Shown: positions 7,725 to 16,461, numbered from the stretch's first letter. The stretch: 18,912 bases of DNA from Bacteroidota bacterium (GCA_023427845.1 JAEYZX010000124.1:1-18912); one strand, 5' to 3'. The notes: generated by a model not told the origin, from the sequence alone. A program made the numbers and translations.

Positions 7725-10004
7725 TTAAAAACTTATCCGGAAAAAAAGGTTGGGCGTTATTCCCAAAGATCGATAATTCCGGACCTTATAACCCGAATTC
7801 ACAAAATCGCCGATAGTTCCGTACTGGCGTTCATATTCTTTGCTGATGACGGTCTGATTGTCGTAAACATTATAAATCGCAAACCCTATTCTGCCATTCC
7901 ATGTATCGGATTTTTGAAACTGGTAGGCGCCTGAGATGTTAAGCCGATGATAGGTTGGCAAACGCTTCCGGTTAAATTCGGCGATTTCATTTTCGGCATT
8001 TAGTTCACTGTACGGCCGCCCTGTATGCAAAAACCACCCGGTCGAAATCGAAAAATCTCCCCATTTTTTATAATACGACAATGAAAACGCGTGCCGTAAA
8101 TCGGAGCTGATCGGAAAGTAACGATTATCATTCAATCGTTCGTATCTGTTTTGCGAATCCTGATAGCTATAAGTCGCCCAAATGCGCCACGTTGCGGCAC
8201 TTCGCTGCAGCAGGAGATCGATGCCTTTCGTATAGCCTTCGCCGTTTTGTACCGCCGAATCAAAGTTGTGCAGAAACCCAAAGCTCATCGAGGTGATTCC
8301 GTTAAGTTTTTTATAATAAAAGTCGACGTCGATCAGAAACGGTTTCGTTTTATAGATAATTCCCGTACTGTATTGATCTGCGGTCTGCAGCGGATATTCG
8401 GCGTTGTCCGACAATATCCAGACATAATTCTCCAAACTCAAATCATTTGCAACGCTTTCGCGGACCTGCCTCGCGATTTGGCTTTTGCGCTCATAAGTCG
8501 CCTGCCACGAAAAATCACCCAATTTCCGTTCGACAAAAAGCCGTGGTTCGAAAGTTTGTTCGTCAAGCTTCGAATAATAATTATAACGCAGTCCGCCGTT
8601 GAAATTCCATTTGTCCAGAATATACTTTACAGTAAGAAACCCCGCATGGGTTATCGAGTAGAGATGCTTTTGATCGAGTTCGATTTCGAGGTCGGGAGTC
8701 CTGCTTTTGAACGAATGCGAAATATCATTTCCCGAAAACTGGTAACCAAAATCAATATTCAAATCGATGTCAGGTGCATATTTGAAATTCACTTCGGCAC
8801 CCGAATCCACAATTCTATTGCGCTTTGTAAACGATTCGAACGTGTTCGGTTCATACAATGTCCGTGCATAATCAAACGTATACAATGAATAATGCACCAA
8901 TAACGAATGTGACAATTTGGGATTATAAGATCGGACCCATTCAACGCTTGAACCATAATTCCGGATGTCCATCAATGGCGATTTAGGTAACGCATCGTCG
9001 TCCAAACTATTAAAATCGAGGTGATTATCGATTGCAATTCCGGTAACCGAAAAGTTATTCCTTTTGGCGGAAGCAAAATTCAGTTTTGCTGAAACGTCGT
9101 GAAAACCGAATTGGTTGTCGTTAAAATCTTTGAATGCAGTATTTTGGAATACCTTATCGGCAAGTGCGTTGAATGTTGGCGTCCGAATCCATTCGGTAAT
9201 CGACTTACGCGCCGCGAATTGAAATCCAAGTTTCTTTTTGAGTAATGGCGCACGAAAATAGACATCTGCGTCAATTGCGTTTACTCCGGCGTCCACCTTA
9301 ACAGCATCAGAAATTTCGTCGGTTGTCTGTATGTCGATGACACTTGAGATGCGTTCGCCGAATTTCGGATTGGCAGCCTTGTTGTAAAAATCAACAGTCT
9401 GCTTGATATTGGGATTAAACCCCGAAATCATCCCGAACAAATGTCCCGGATGATACATCCGGATGCCATCCCAAAGAATCAGGTTCTGGTCGGGCGTACC
9501 ACCTCTTACGTGCAGTCCCGTTGCGGTTTCATTCGGACTTTTAACACCCGGAAGCTGTTGAAGCGAAAGCAAAATATCGGCATCGGTAACACCGGGAAGT
9601 TCGGCTACCTTTTCCGGTGAAATAATAATCTTCTGACTGCTTTTGGAAATCCCTTTCGACAGAAATCCGGAAACGACAATTTCCTCCAGATTCTCGATTA
9701 CGGCCGGCTGGTCATCCACAGCACAAACCGAGTAATATCGATCACTGATCTTTACAATCTGCAATTGCGCTTGTTCGATGATTATCGCATGTAGCCGTTC
9801 AAGCGTATACCGGGCCGGAAGCAATGTTATTTTCTTTGAATCGACGAGGCTGTCGGCATACGAATACCGGACGTCAAATTTTCGTTCGGCCTTCGCCAGC
9901 AACCTGTCCAAACCGATTGCATCATACGAAAAGTGATGCAGTTCCTGCGATCGCAACAGCGCCGAGCACATCAACATTAATATAAGCAACCCTAACCTAA
10001 TCAT
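7725..10004 (-). CDS. FecA-like TonB-dependent outer-membrane receptor with N-terminal STN signalling domain
   Basis: A 759-residue outer-membrane receptor. A signal peptide (MIRLGLLILMLMCSALLRSQ) is followed by an STN/secretin-type domain at about 21-93, with two repeats of the beta-alpha-beta kind. EEIVVSGF (107-114) is a TonB-box-like segment. The plug spans about 118-228, with ADILLSLQQLPGV, GLHVRGGTPDQNLILWDG and GERISSVIDIQT. The rest is the barrel, ending NLFFRISF with the C-terminal Phe usual for barrel assembly. There is no carboxypeptidase-regulatory domain; STN joins the linker directly. Its start overlaps the fecR stop by 4 bases (ATGA), so translation is coupled. In FecA systems the STN domain contacts FecR in the periplasm on ligand binding. 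The ligand is unknown; an iron chelate is only the default guess. Confidence 0.93.
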   Translation of the reverse strand: MIRLGLLILMLMCSALLRSQELHHFSYDAIGLDRLLAKAERKFDVRYSYADSLVDSKKITLLPARYTLERLHAIIIEQAQLQIVKISDRYYSVCAVDDQPAVIENLEEIVVSGFLSKGISKSSQKIIISPEKVAELPGVTDADILLSLQQLPGVKSPNETATGLHVRGGTPDQNLILWDGIRMYHPGHLFGMISGFNPNIKQTVDFYNKAANPKFGERISSVIDIQTTDEISDAVKVDAGVNAIDADVYFRAPLLKKKLGFQFAARKSITEWIRTPTFNALADKVFQNTAFKDFNDNQFGFHDVSAKLNFASAKRNNFSVTGIAIDNHLDFNSLDDDALPKSPLMDIRNYGSSVEWVRSYNPKLSHSLLVHYSLYTFDYARTLYEPNTFESFTKRNRIVDSGAEVNFKYAPDIDLNIDFGYQFSGNDISHSFKSRTPDLEIELDQKHLYSITHAGFLTVKYILDKWNFNGGLRYNYYSKLDEQTFEPRLFVERKLGDFSWQATYERKSQIARQVRESVANDLSLENYVWILSDNAEYPLQTADQYSTGIIYKTKPFLIDVDFYYKKLNGITSMSFGFLHNFDSAVQNGEGYTKGIDLLLQRSAATWRIWATYSYQDSQNRYERLNDNRYFPISSDLRHAFSLSYYKKWGDFSISTGWFLHTGRPYSELNAENEIAEFNRKRLPTYHRLNISGAYQFQKSDTWNGRIGFAIYNVYDNQTVISKEYERQYGTIGDFVNSGYKVRNYRSLGITPNLFFRISF

Positions 10005-10918
10005 TCCGAGATGACGATTTCACGCCCGTTTATCTGATATTTTAGATCAAGAGGCAAACATATCGATTGCAATGCAGTTCCGATATCTTTATTTGGGAAA
10101 GTGCCCGAAAACTTTATCGGATCCAAATGCCGTGGGTAGCTGATTTGATAATTGTACTGATCCTTGAACTGATCGACGACAATTTTGAATGCGGCATTCC
10201 TGAATGTAGTTTCCCCGTCGATCCATGTAGGTTTTCCGGAACTTTGTTTCCACCTTTCTACATGGTTGTTACTGAATCGTATGGCATCGCCCTGATTTAG
10301 AACCTCCGACTGGCCACGGCTTTCAACCAGTACGCGCCCTTCAAAACAAGTGACTTCAAAAAAACCGGATTTGGAGATTACGTTGAACTGGGTACCCAAA
10401 ACCGTCACAGTGCCATTTTTGGTCATCACCTGGCATTTGCTTCCCTTTCGCACATTGAAATGTGCTTCGCCATCCAGCTTAACTTTTCGGTTGAATTCAA
10501 ATAATTCCGGATAGGAGATTTTCGAGTTCGCATTCAGCGTGACGGCGGAATTATCGGCCAGTACCAATGATGATGTGGCACCGATTTTGGTGACGTCCGA
10601 ATTTGAAAAAGCAAACAATTGAAACAAACCAAAAAGCACCAGCAACGATGCAGCGACTGCGACATACGGGAATAAAATTCTGACTTTGGACTTTTTCGCG
10701 GTAGCGCCTTCCGCTATCTTTTTGCGGATATCTGTATAATTGGCATCCATATCCGGGTCGGGCAATTCCATGGTCGCGAGGGAAGTTTTTATTTTTTGAT
10801 ACGCCAGGTAATCTTCTTCCGAAACGCGTTGTTGCAACTCCTGGTCCGATATTTTCCCGGCCAGCCAATTGGCTAGAAAGCGCTCGTTTGCGTTATTGTG
10901 GTCTGGTTTGTTCATCAT
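10001..10918 (-). CDS. FecR-family anti-sigma factor/signal transducer
   Basis: A 305-residue inner-membrane regulator. Residues 1-80 are cytoplasmic and charged, including the FLANWLAGKISDQELQQ segment typical of Bacteroidota FecR. A single transmembrane helix lies at about 81-104 (ILFPYVAVAASLLVLFGLFQ). The periplasmic FecR domain runs about 112-205, with LADNSAVTLNANSKISYP, LDGEAHFNVRKG and VLGTQFNV. A DUF4974-type domain fills about 233-304 (FKIVVDQFKDQYNYQI, SGTFPNKDIGTALQSI). It should hold the ECF sigma at the membrane and relay the receptor signal. Either Met of the initial MM pair could be the start. It lies 14 bp after the sigma gene and overlaps the receptor gene by 4 bp, so the three are one operon. 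Confidence 0.95.
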   Translation of the reverse strand: MMNKPDHNNANERFLANWLAGKISDQELQQRVSEEDYLAYQKIKTSLATMELPDPDMDANYTDIRKKIAEGATAKKSKVRILFPYVAVAASLLVLFGLFQLFAFSNSDVTKIGATSSLVLADNSAVTLNANSKISYPELFEFNRKVKLDGEAHFNVRKGSKCQVMTKNGTVTVLGTQFNVISKSGFFEVTCFEGRVLVESRGQSEVLNQGDAIRFSNNHVERWKQSSGKPTWIDGETTFRNAAFKIVVDQFKDQYNYQISYPRHLDPIKFSGTFPNKDIGTALQSICLPLDLKYQINGREIVISE

Positions 10919-10932
10919 TCCTGCTATTTAAA

Positions 10933-11457
10933 CTAAATTGCTTTGACTACTTTTCGTAATGATATCAATGCATTGTGCATCCTCTTTTCAACGGTTTTGA
11001 CTGAAATTCCGAGCAATGACGCAATCTCCGAATAGGTTTGATTTTCAATACGGTTCATCAAAAATACGGTGCGTTGCTTCTCAGGAAGATCACTGATTGC
11101 CTTCTGCAGTGATTTATGAAACTCATCTTCAACCATCAAAAATTCAGGTGATTCATTGTGGGTTTCGATCTTTTCCGACCTCGATACAAAATTGATTATG
11201 ACCTTGTCGTGTTTCAGCAGGTTCAGCGACAGCCGGATTGCGGTTGTAAACAAAAAACTTTTGGCCTGCTCCGGTTTGATTTTTCCGCAGTTTTCCCACA
11301 AAATCACGAATGCATTTTGTGCGACATCTTCTGCCCTTTCCATATCCTTATATCTGAAAACAAGAAAATTACGCAATGACTTGAAATGCGATTCAAATAT
11401 CGATTTATAGATATTTTCCGAACATAAATGCGAACCGTTGTTCTTGTCCAAAGCCAT
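10933..11457 (-). CDS. ECF-type RNA polymerase sigma factor (FecI-like)
   Basis: A 174-residue sigma factor from the ATG at 11457. Region 2 is SLRNFLVFRYKDMERAEDVA followed by QNAFVILWENCGKI. Region 4 is ISDLPEKQRTVFLMNRIE then TYSEIASLLGISVKTVEKRM, with the C-terminal helix HNALISLRKVVKAI. I prefer 11457 to the in-frame ATG at 11502, because the longer version would put the 11478-11499 inverted repeat inside the coding sequence and add an atypical 15-residue N-terminus. AGGA lies close upstream of the chosen ATG. Paired with FecR and an STN receptor, it probably directs transcription of the receptor and a small regulon in response to an extracellular ligand. The target promoter cannot be read from one locus. 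Confidence 0.94.
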   Translation of the reverse strand: MALDKNNGSHLCSENIYKSIFESHFKSLRNFLVFRYKDMERAEDVAQNAFVILWENCGKIKPEQAKSFLFTTAIRLSLNLLKHDKVIINFVSRSEKIETHNESPEFLMVEDEFHKSLQKAISDLPEKQRTVFLMNRIENQTYSEIASLLGISVKTVEKRMHNALISLRKVVKAI

Positions 11458-11477
11458 ACTTCCTAAAAATATTATTA

Positions 11478-11499
11478 CCACACGTCGCAAAACGTGTGG
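11478..11499 (-). promoter_or_regulatory. Strong inverted repeat between the Kazal lipoprotein and sigma genes
   Basis: CCACACGT (11478-11485) and ACGTGTGG (11492-11499) are perfect 8-base complements around a 6-base loop, and TATT/AATA extend the pairing past one A-C mismatch. It lies in the 76-bp gap, 20 bases before the sigma start. On the minus strand the downstream arm is followed by TAATAATATTTTT, which is U-rich but interrupted, so it may be an imperfect terminator for the lipoprotein gene or an attenuator before the sigma gene. As DNA it could also bind a dimeric regulator. Confidence 0.55.
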
Positions 11500-11533
11500 C
11501 AATAAATGAATCTAACCTACTATTTTAAAACTG

Positions 11534-12976
11534 TTAATTACAGATGTTTGCCATTGCATTTTCAAACTCTGCCTGGCTGTTGATCGTGAGTGGTACGCCA
11601 TTGAATGACGTCGTGATCGGATAAACGAACGCCGGTACCGCTGAAACTGCCGGCTGGTAATATTGTAACACCTGACCATTCACATGAACCGTTACTACCG
11701 ATCCCTGATGCTGAATCTGTACCGGATAATCGATCGTAAAACAAGTTCCCAGGTTCACTGCAAATGCATTTGGCGCAACACCACATGTTATAAAGTCGGC
11801 TGCCGTAAACCCGGCACAGATTGCAAAACATTCATTGGTGAACTGCTGCGGCCCGGTAGCGGTCATGACGCAAACAGGATTGTAATCGGTCGGGCATAAC
11901 GATTCACACGAATCCGAACATGGAACACTCCACTGCTGTACCGCAACGCAGGATGGATCGCCCACTATGTTCACATAAATGAAATCGGCCGCTTCGCCTG
12001 AGTTAGGATAATGCGTGATTGTAACCGGCAGATCGGCCAAGTTATAAGTTGCGATCAGGAAATTACTGTTATTGCGGACTTCAAACTGGGTGCTTGTCGG
12101 GTTCGTATAGGTAAAGTTCACCGTCAGTTCGTAAGTGTTTGCCGCATCATTGTTGCAATCGCCCACTTCAACAGTGAGGTTATTGATGCTGCAATCGGTT
12201 GAGCAGGACACAAAATCATTTTGCGTATAACCCGAACATAATGCAAAACACGCATTCGAAAATTGTAATGTGCCGTTTGCCGTTTGAACACAAACCGGTT
12301 GATAATCGGCAGTACAAATGCAGGCATCGCAGTTCTGCACCATCTCATAAAAATCAAAAATATTGGTCACCGTAACGATTTGCCCTTCATAAAGTACTTC
12401 TATCGGAAATACGATCTGCAGTCCCACAACCGGGTTGGCCGAATCCATATAAGCGGCAAGTTCGGCGTCATTAGTGATTTCCTGAGTTCCTGTTGCGGTA
12501 TTGACCGATATCGGAAATACAATGTCAAAACACAGCGTATTGGTAAGCGCATCATTATATGTCGTGATTCCGCTTGATTCCAACAACGCAAAAAACGCGC
12601 CTTCATTTGAAATTGTGGAAGTTACCGGTCCTGTCGCAGTTTGCTGGATTACCTGAAACGGAAACTCTATGCCGCTTAAGTAAAGCTGCGAGGTCTCGTT
12701 CGACAATATATCGAGCAGTCCGTCCAGCGACGTTACGGTTACTACAGTTCCCGTATTGTAGGAGAATGTTACCGGAAATACAAATTCGAACCGCAGTTCG
12801 GTTGCGGGCGACTGGCTGAAAATCCCGTTCGCTTTTTTATACTCCGATAAAGTAGTGCGCAACGCAATGCTCGATTGCGTGTTGGCGTGATTTTCAATCG
12901 GATTGTCGTCCGAACAGGAATAAATCGCGGCAGCCGAAACCGCCAAAAAAAGGTAAAGTAATTTAAGTGTTTTCAT
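11534..12976 (-). CDS. Lipoprotein with two Kazal-like domains and six beta-type repeats
   Basis: A 480-residue predicted lipoprotein (MKTLKLLYLFLAVSAAAIYS, Cys21). Six modules share a pattern of beta strand, FP or YP, beta strand, Gly turn, T-rich strand, then helix: about 60-91 (FEFVFPVTF), 99-134 (IEFPFQV), 148-179 (FDIVFPISV), 184-216 (LQIVFPIEV), 411-442 (FTIDYPVQI) and 448-479 (FVYPITT). Between modules 4 and 5 are two Kazal-like domains with cysteines at 219, 221, 229, 243, 247, 258 and 357, 361, 369, 383, 387, 398; both contain Y-x-PVCV and use C-x7-C-x13-C-x3-C-x10-C. An Ig-like stretch (about 263-353) separates them. Eukaryotic Kazal domains inhibit serine proteases; whether these do is unknown. 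The gene lies 76 bp upstream of the sigma-fecR-receptor operon on the same strand. Confidence 0.8.
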   Translation of the reverse strand: MKTLKLLYLFLAVSAAAIYSCSDDNPIENHANTQSSIALRTTLSEYKKANGIFSQSPATELRFEFVFPVTFSYNTGTVVTVTSLDGLLDILSNETSQLYLSGIEFPFQVIQQTATGPVTSTISNEGAFFALLESSGITTYNDALTNTLCFDIVFPISVNTATGTQEITNDAELAAYMDSANPVVGLQIVFPIEVLYEGQIVTVTNIFDFYEMVQNCDACICTADYQPVCVQTANGTLQFSNACFALCSGYTQNDFVSCSTDCSINNLTVEVGDCNNDAANTYELTVNFTYTNPTSTQFEVRNNSNFLIATYNLADLPVTITHYPNSGEAADFIYVNIVGDPSCVAVQQWSVPCSDSCESLCPTDYNPVCVMTATGPQQFTNECFAICAGFTAADFITCGVAPNAFAVNLGTCFTIDYPVQIQHQGSVVTVHVNGQVLQYYQPAVSAVPAFVYPITTSFNGVPLTINSQAEFENAMANICN

Positions 12977-12991
12977 ATCGATTGGAATTTA

Positions 12992-13023
12992 GTTTCAATA
13001 CTTAGACAACCTAAAATTGAAAC
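12992..13023 (-). promoter_or_regulatory. Spaced inverted repeat upstream of the Kazal lipoprotein gene
   Basis: GTTTCAAT (12992-12999) and ATTGAAAC (13016-13023) are perfect complements separated by 16 bases, ending 16 bases before the start codon at 12976. The arm spacing suits a two-half-site operator as well as a leader hairpin. No TAnnTTTG element was found in this 135-bp gap, so the gene may depend on another sigma factor, perhaps the adjacent ECF sigma (inference). Confidence 0.4.
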
Positions 13024-13075
13024 ACCCTACTTTTTTTTTTGAAATAAAAGTAAATAAAAAACAATCGAAAGTGCT

Positions 13076-13108
13076 TAAAACAAAAATCCCAATCTTTCGA
13101 TTGGGATT
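13076..13108 (-). terminator. Rho-independent terminator of the tilS-dsbD unit
   Basis: On the minus strand AATCCCAATC and GATTGGGATT form a perfect 10-bp stem (13085-13094 with 13099-13108) capped by a GAAA tetraloop. TTTTTG and TTTT follow. The stem begins four bases after the dsbD stop codon. Confidence 0.93.
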
Positions 13109-13111
13109 GCA

Positions 13112-15148
13112 TTATTTAAATTGTGCGATTCCAGACTTTAGCCATGCCAGATAATTCTCGACCGATGTATAGCTTGCCGTCTCGCCAAGCTGATTTTCAT
13201 CGGTGTCGGTCAGCACATACAAAGGCTGTGCATTGGTCTTGTATTTCGACAACATGAAATCGGTCCATTTGTCGCCTACGGTCACAATTTTTTCGCCTGA
13301 ATATTCTGAAACGAATTGTTCGTTTTCGGGAAGATCAATCCGTTCATCAACGTAAAGCGAGATAACAACAACATCGTTTTGGAGAATCTTCAACACTTCA
13401 GGATCGGACCATACATTGATTTCCATCTTACGGCAATTCACGCAGGCATGACCCGTGAAATCGAGCATTATCGGCTTATTGACCTCTTTTGCATAGGCAA
13501 GTCCGTCTTCATAATCGTGAAACGTCACTATATCATGCGGACCGAACTTAGCTCCTTCGGGAAGTTCAGGCAAATTCGCCGTTCGTCCACCGCCACCAAA
13601 TCCGCGTGGGCTTTCACTGTATTCCATCGGAGGCGGGAAAGCACTGATGACCTTCAACGGCGCACCCCATAATCCCGGAATCAAATAAATTGTAAAGGTC
13701 AGGACGAGCAAACCCAACAGCAGTCGGCCCACCGAGATAAACGGCGTGGGACTATCATGCGGAAGTGAAATCTTCCCAAACAGGTATAATGCAAGCGTAC
13801 CAAAAATAGCGATCCATATCGCGATGAAAACCTCCCGTTCGAGTAAATGAAGCTGCAGCACCATGTCGGCATTCGACAGGAATTTGAACGCGAGCGCCAA
13901 CTCCAGAAATCCTAAAAATACTTTGACGGTATTGAGCCAGCCACCCGATTTAGGGAGCGAATTCAGCCAGCCGGGGAACATTGCGAAAAGCATGAACGGA
14001 AGTGCGATTGCCAACGAAAATCCGAACATTCCGACTATTGGCCCGATTACGCCTTTTGACGCAGCTTCAAACAGCAGCGTTCCCACAATTGGACCTGTAC
14101 ACGAAAAAGTTACGATTGTCAGTGCCAACGCCATGAACAGGATTCCGATGATCCCGCCACGGTCGGCTTGTTTGTCGACTTTATTTGCCCAAGAATTTGG
14201 GAGCATGATTTCGAATGCACCGAGGAATGATGCGGCGAAAATCACAAGCAAAATGAAGAAAATAAGGTTAAACCATACGTTTGTTGCAAGCGCGTTCAAT
14301 GCATCGGCACCAAAAATCAACGATATGAAGAATCCGAGCGATACATAAATAACGATTATCGAAATACCATAGATTATCGCATTACGTACGCCGGCAGCTT
14401 TGGTTTTGCTCTGTTTGGTAAAAAAACTCACAGTCATCGGGATCAGCGGGAAAACACACGGCATCAACAGCGCAGCAAATCCAGACAGGAAGGCGATTAT
14501 AAAAACAGTCCACAAACTTCTATTTGGATCCGAGCCGCCTGCTTGTGCCACAATTGGTGGATCCATCGGAGATTGCGTGACCGTATCGGTTTTTGCTTTT
14601 AAAGATGTTGTGTCGGCCTCCGTGGTCACGGCAGCGGTGTCAACTAGCGCAATTTTGTTCGGTTCTACCCGATCGGCCTTCTGAAATGCCGCAGCCGAAA
14701 GTTTTGGGATCTTAAATGTAAAACGCTCTTTGCCGTTGATGCAAACCTCCTTGCAGACCTGATATTCAACAACTGCATTGATCGTAGTAACGTTTGCATT
14801 AAGGACCTTAATCCGTTGTTTGATTGTTGCTTTATTTGCAAAAAACACTTCATCGACTTCAAAAATGTCGTTATAGGCGCGGCTTGTGGCACTTTCCTTT
14901 GCTTTTCCGATGAGTTCAAAATTGCCTTTGCTGTTCTGCAAATCAATTGTCAATGGAAGCGGGCCGCCATCAGGAGTAAATTGTGAATAAATGTGCCAGT
15001 CTTTTTCGATAACGGCTTCAAAGACGAGGTTAAATTCGGTTTCCGATAACTTTTCGGTGCGCGATGACCAGCTGACGGGTTCGATTACTTGTGCAAAAGA
15101 ATTCGCAAACGCCAATACGGCGAGCAATAAAAAATACAATTTCCTCAT
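13112..15148 (-). CDS. dsbD: Thiol:disulfide interchange protein DsbD
   Basis: A 678-residue fused electron-transfer protein with all three DsbD parts. After a signal peptide (to about residue 19), the periplasmic alpha domain carries QVCKEVCING with Cys132 and Cys136. The membrane domain (about 213-495, eight or so segments) has Cys231 in LLMPCVFPLIP and Cys350 in TFSCTGPIVG, the pair that moves electrons across the membrane. The C-terminal thioredoxin-like domain has FTGHACVNCRKME with Cys569 and Cys572, and a long Gly-rich linker precedes it. It passes reducing power from cytoplasmic thioredoxin to periplasmic partners such as disulfide isomerases and cytochrome c maturation proteins. Its ATG shares one base with the tilS stop (TAATG), so translation is probably coupled. 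A strong terminator follows. Confidence 0.96.
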   Translation of the reverse strand: MRKLYFLLLAVLAFANSFAQVIEPVSWSSRTEKLSETEFNLVFEAVIEKDWHIYSQFTPDGGPLPLTIDLQNSKGNFELIGKAKESATSRAYNDIFEVDEVFFANKATIKQRIKVLNANVTTINAVVEYQVCKEVCINGKERFTFKIPKLSAAAFQKADRVEPNKIALVDTAAVTTEADTTSLKAKTDTVTQSPMDPPIVAQAGGSDPNRSLWTVFIIAFLSGFAALLMPCVFPLIPMTVSFFTKQSKTKAAGVRNAIIYGISIIVIYVSLGFFISLIFGADALNALATNVWFNLIFFILLVIFAASFLGAFEIMLPNSWANKVDKQADRGGIIGILFMALALTIVTFSCTGPIVGTLLFEAASKGVIGPIVGMFGFSLAIALPFMLFAMFPGWLNSLPKSGGWLNTVKVFLGFLELALAFKFLSNADMVLQLHLLEREVFIAIWIAIFGTLALYLFGKISLPHDSPTPFISVGRLLLGLLVLTFTIYLIPGLWGAPLKVISAFPPPMEYSESPRGFGGGGRTANLPELPEGAKFGPHDIVTFHDYEDGLAYAKEVNKPIMLDFTGHACVNCRKMEINVWSDPEVLKILQNDVVVISLYVDERIDLPENEQFVSEYSGEKIVTVGDKWTDFMLSKYKTNAQPLYVLTDTDENQLGETASYTSVENYLAWLKSGIAQFK

Positions 15149-16455
15149 TATGTAAGTTTAATTTGCAAAATGTTTGTTGTTTGTGTGCCCACTTTAAATC
15201 GTTCGTCTGCACGGATTCCGATAACCCAAACGATTTGGCCGTTCGAGCAAAGCAGCCAAATTTTATCTTTTTCGTTCAATGACAATTTTTCGTCCTTGAA
15301 CACTTTGGCGACCTTTTTTGATTTGCCTTCCATTCCTAATGGGAAAAACGAATCGCCTTCATTCCACTTTCGCAACTTCAGCGGATATTGGAGTTTGTCG
15401 GCGTCCACAAATATAGTCCTATTTGTTGCATGGCCCATATCGTCGACTTTTTCAAAGCTTAGATTTAAAGGAACTTTAACGTCTTTCTGGTTTTCACCGA
15501 TTGTAAATTCGGCCGCCATACTATCATTCAATTCGCTCAATATTAAATATTCGCGGTTCTTGAGCAACTTATAATGGGTTGAAAAAACCTGCTTTCCCGA
15601 TTGCGCGGTTGCAAGACCGTAAACATCGTCCCATGCCGTGAACCCGAACTCGCGAAGCCATGAATACAGATACGACCGATAGTTTGGCAGCTGTTTCAGT
15701 TTTTTGAGATTGAAATGAATCTCATCGTTCGCCTGCTGCGCCACTTGCTGATACACCATTATTGAGGCGTCTTCGGCCATCTCCTGCGTTTGTCGCAGGA
15801 ACTGCTGCGTTTTTTGAATCGCCTTCAAAATGCCGGGGTTGATTTCCTTAAGTTTTGGAACAATGTCGTGCCGAATTTTATTCCGAAGATACTTATCGGA
15901 CGCATTGCTGCTGTCTTCGCGCCATTCGATGTTGTTTTGCCGCGCATACTCCTCAATTTCATCTCGGGTGAATTCAAGCAACGGACGTACAATCTTTGCA
16001 TTTTGCTGCGGAATTCCGGTCAATCCTTCGATACCGGTGCCACGTGACAAATTGATCAGGAAGGTTTCGAGATTGTCATCGGAATGGTGGGCGGTCAAAA
16101 TATAATCAAATCCGTGGGTTTCTGCGAGTTCATTAAACCAGTTGTAGCGGAGTTCGCGCGCTGCCATTTGTGTCGACAGTTTAAAATCGGCGGCAAAAGC
16201 TTCAGTGTCGAAATGGGTGACAAAAACAGGAATTTTGAGTTGATCGGCAAATTTTCGAACAAAAATCTCATCTTCGACGCTCTCGTTTCCTCGCAATTGG
16301 AAGTTGCAATGCGCAATAGCTATATCAAATCCACATTCACGGAACAGATGCGTCATCACGATGCTGTCGATTCCGCCGCTGCTTGCAAGGAGCAGCTTCT
16401 TTCCGTGCAGAAAGGCGAAGTTTTGTTGGAGGTGGGTTTTGAGGTTTTGGAGCAT
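15148..16455 (-). CDS. tilS: tRNA(Ile)-lysidine synthetase TilS
   Basis: A 435-residue cytoplasmic enzyme that attaches lysine to C34 of the CAU-anticodon tRNA-Ile, making lysidine so that it reads AUA and is charged with Ile. The N-type ATP pyrophosphatase motif SSGGIDS (25-31) is present in KKLLLASSGGIDSIVMTHLF. Other family blocks are IAHCNFQLRGNES, LTAHHSDDNLETFLINLSRG and LRNKIRHDIVPKL. The C-terminal half matches the TilS substrate-binding region (LRKWNEGDSFFPLGMEGKSK, then KVAKVFKDEKLS). Length is normal. The ATG at 16455 is followed by typical N-terminal sequence. It is transcribed with dsbD, an arrangement with no obvious metabolic link. The upstream region carries GGCATAA repeats and no clear -7 element. 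Confidence 0.97.
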   Translation of the reverse strand: MLQNLKTHLQQNFAFLHGKKLLLASSGGIDSIVMTHLFRECGFDIAIAHCNFQLRGNESVEDEIFVRKFADQLKIPVFVTHFDTEAFAADFKLSTQMAARELRYNWFNELAETHGFDYILTAHHSDDNLETFLINLSRGTGIEGLTGIPQQNAKIVRPLLEFTRDEIEEYARQNNIEWREDSSNASDKYLRNKIRHDIVPKLKEINPGILKAIQKTQQFLRQTQEMAEDASIMVYQQVAQQANDEIHFNLKKLKQLPNYRSYLYSWLREFGFTAWDDVYGLATAQSGKQVFSTHYKLLKNREYLILSELNDSMAAEFTIGENQKDVKVPLNLSFEKVDDMGHATNRTIFVDADKLQYPLKLRKWNEGDSFFPLGMEGKSKKVAKVFKDEKLSLNEKDKIWLLCSNGQIVWVIGIRADERFKVGTQTTNILQIKLT

Positions 16456-16461
16456 TTAATT

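Noticed and set aside
8151..8888. 245-residue + strand open frame
   Set aside because: It lies entirely antisense to the clear TonB-dependent receptor gene, has no recognisable family, and its composition is that of a reverse-strand shadow.
11458..11502. Longer sigma factor N-terminus from the ATG at 11502
   Set aside because: It would put the strong inverted repeat inside the gene and add residues not typical of ECF sigma factors; the ATG at 11457 gives a normal start.
13863..14348. 161-residue + strand open frame
   Set aside because: Antisense to the membrane domain of DsbD, with no start context and no family resemblance.
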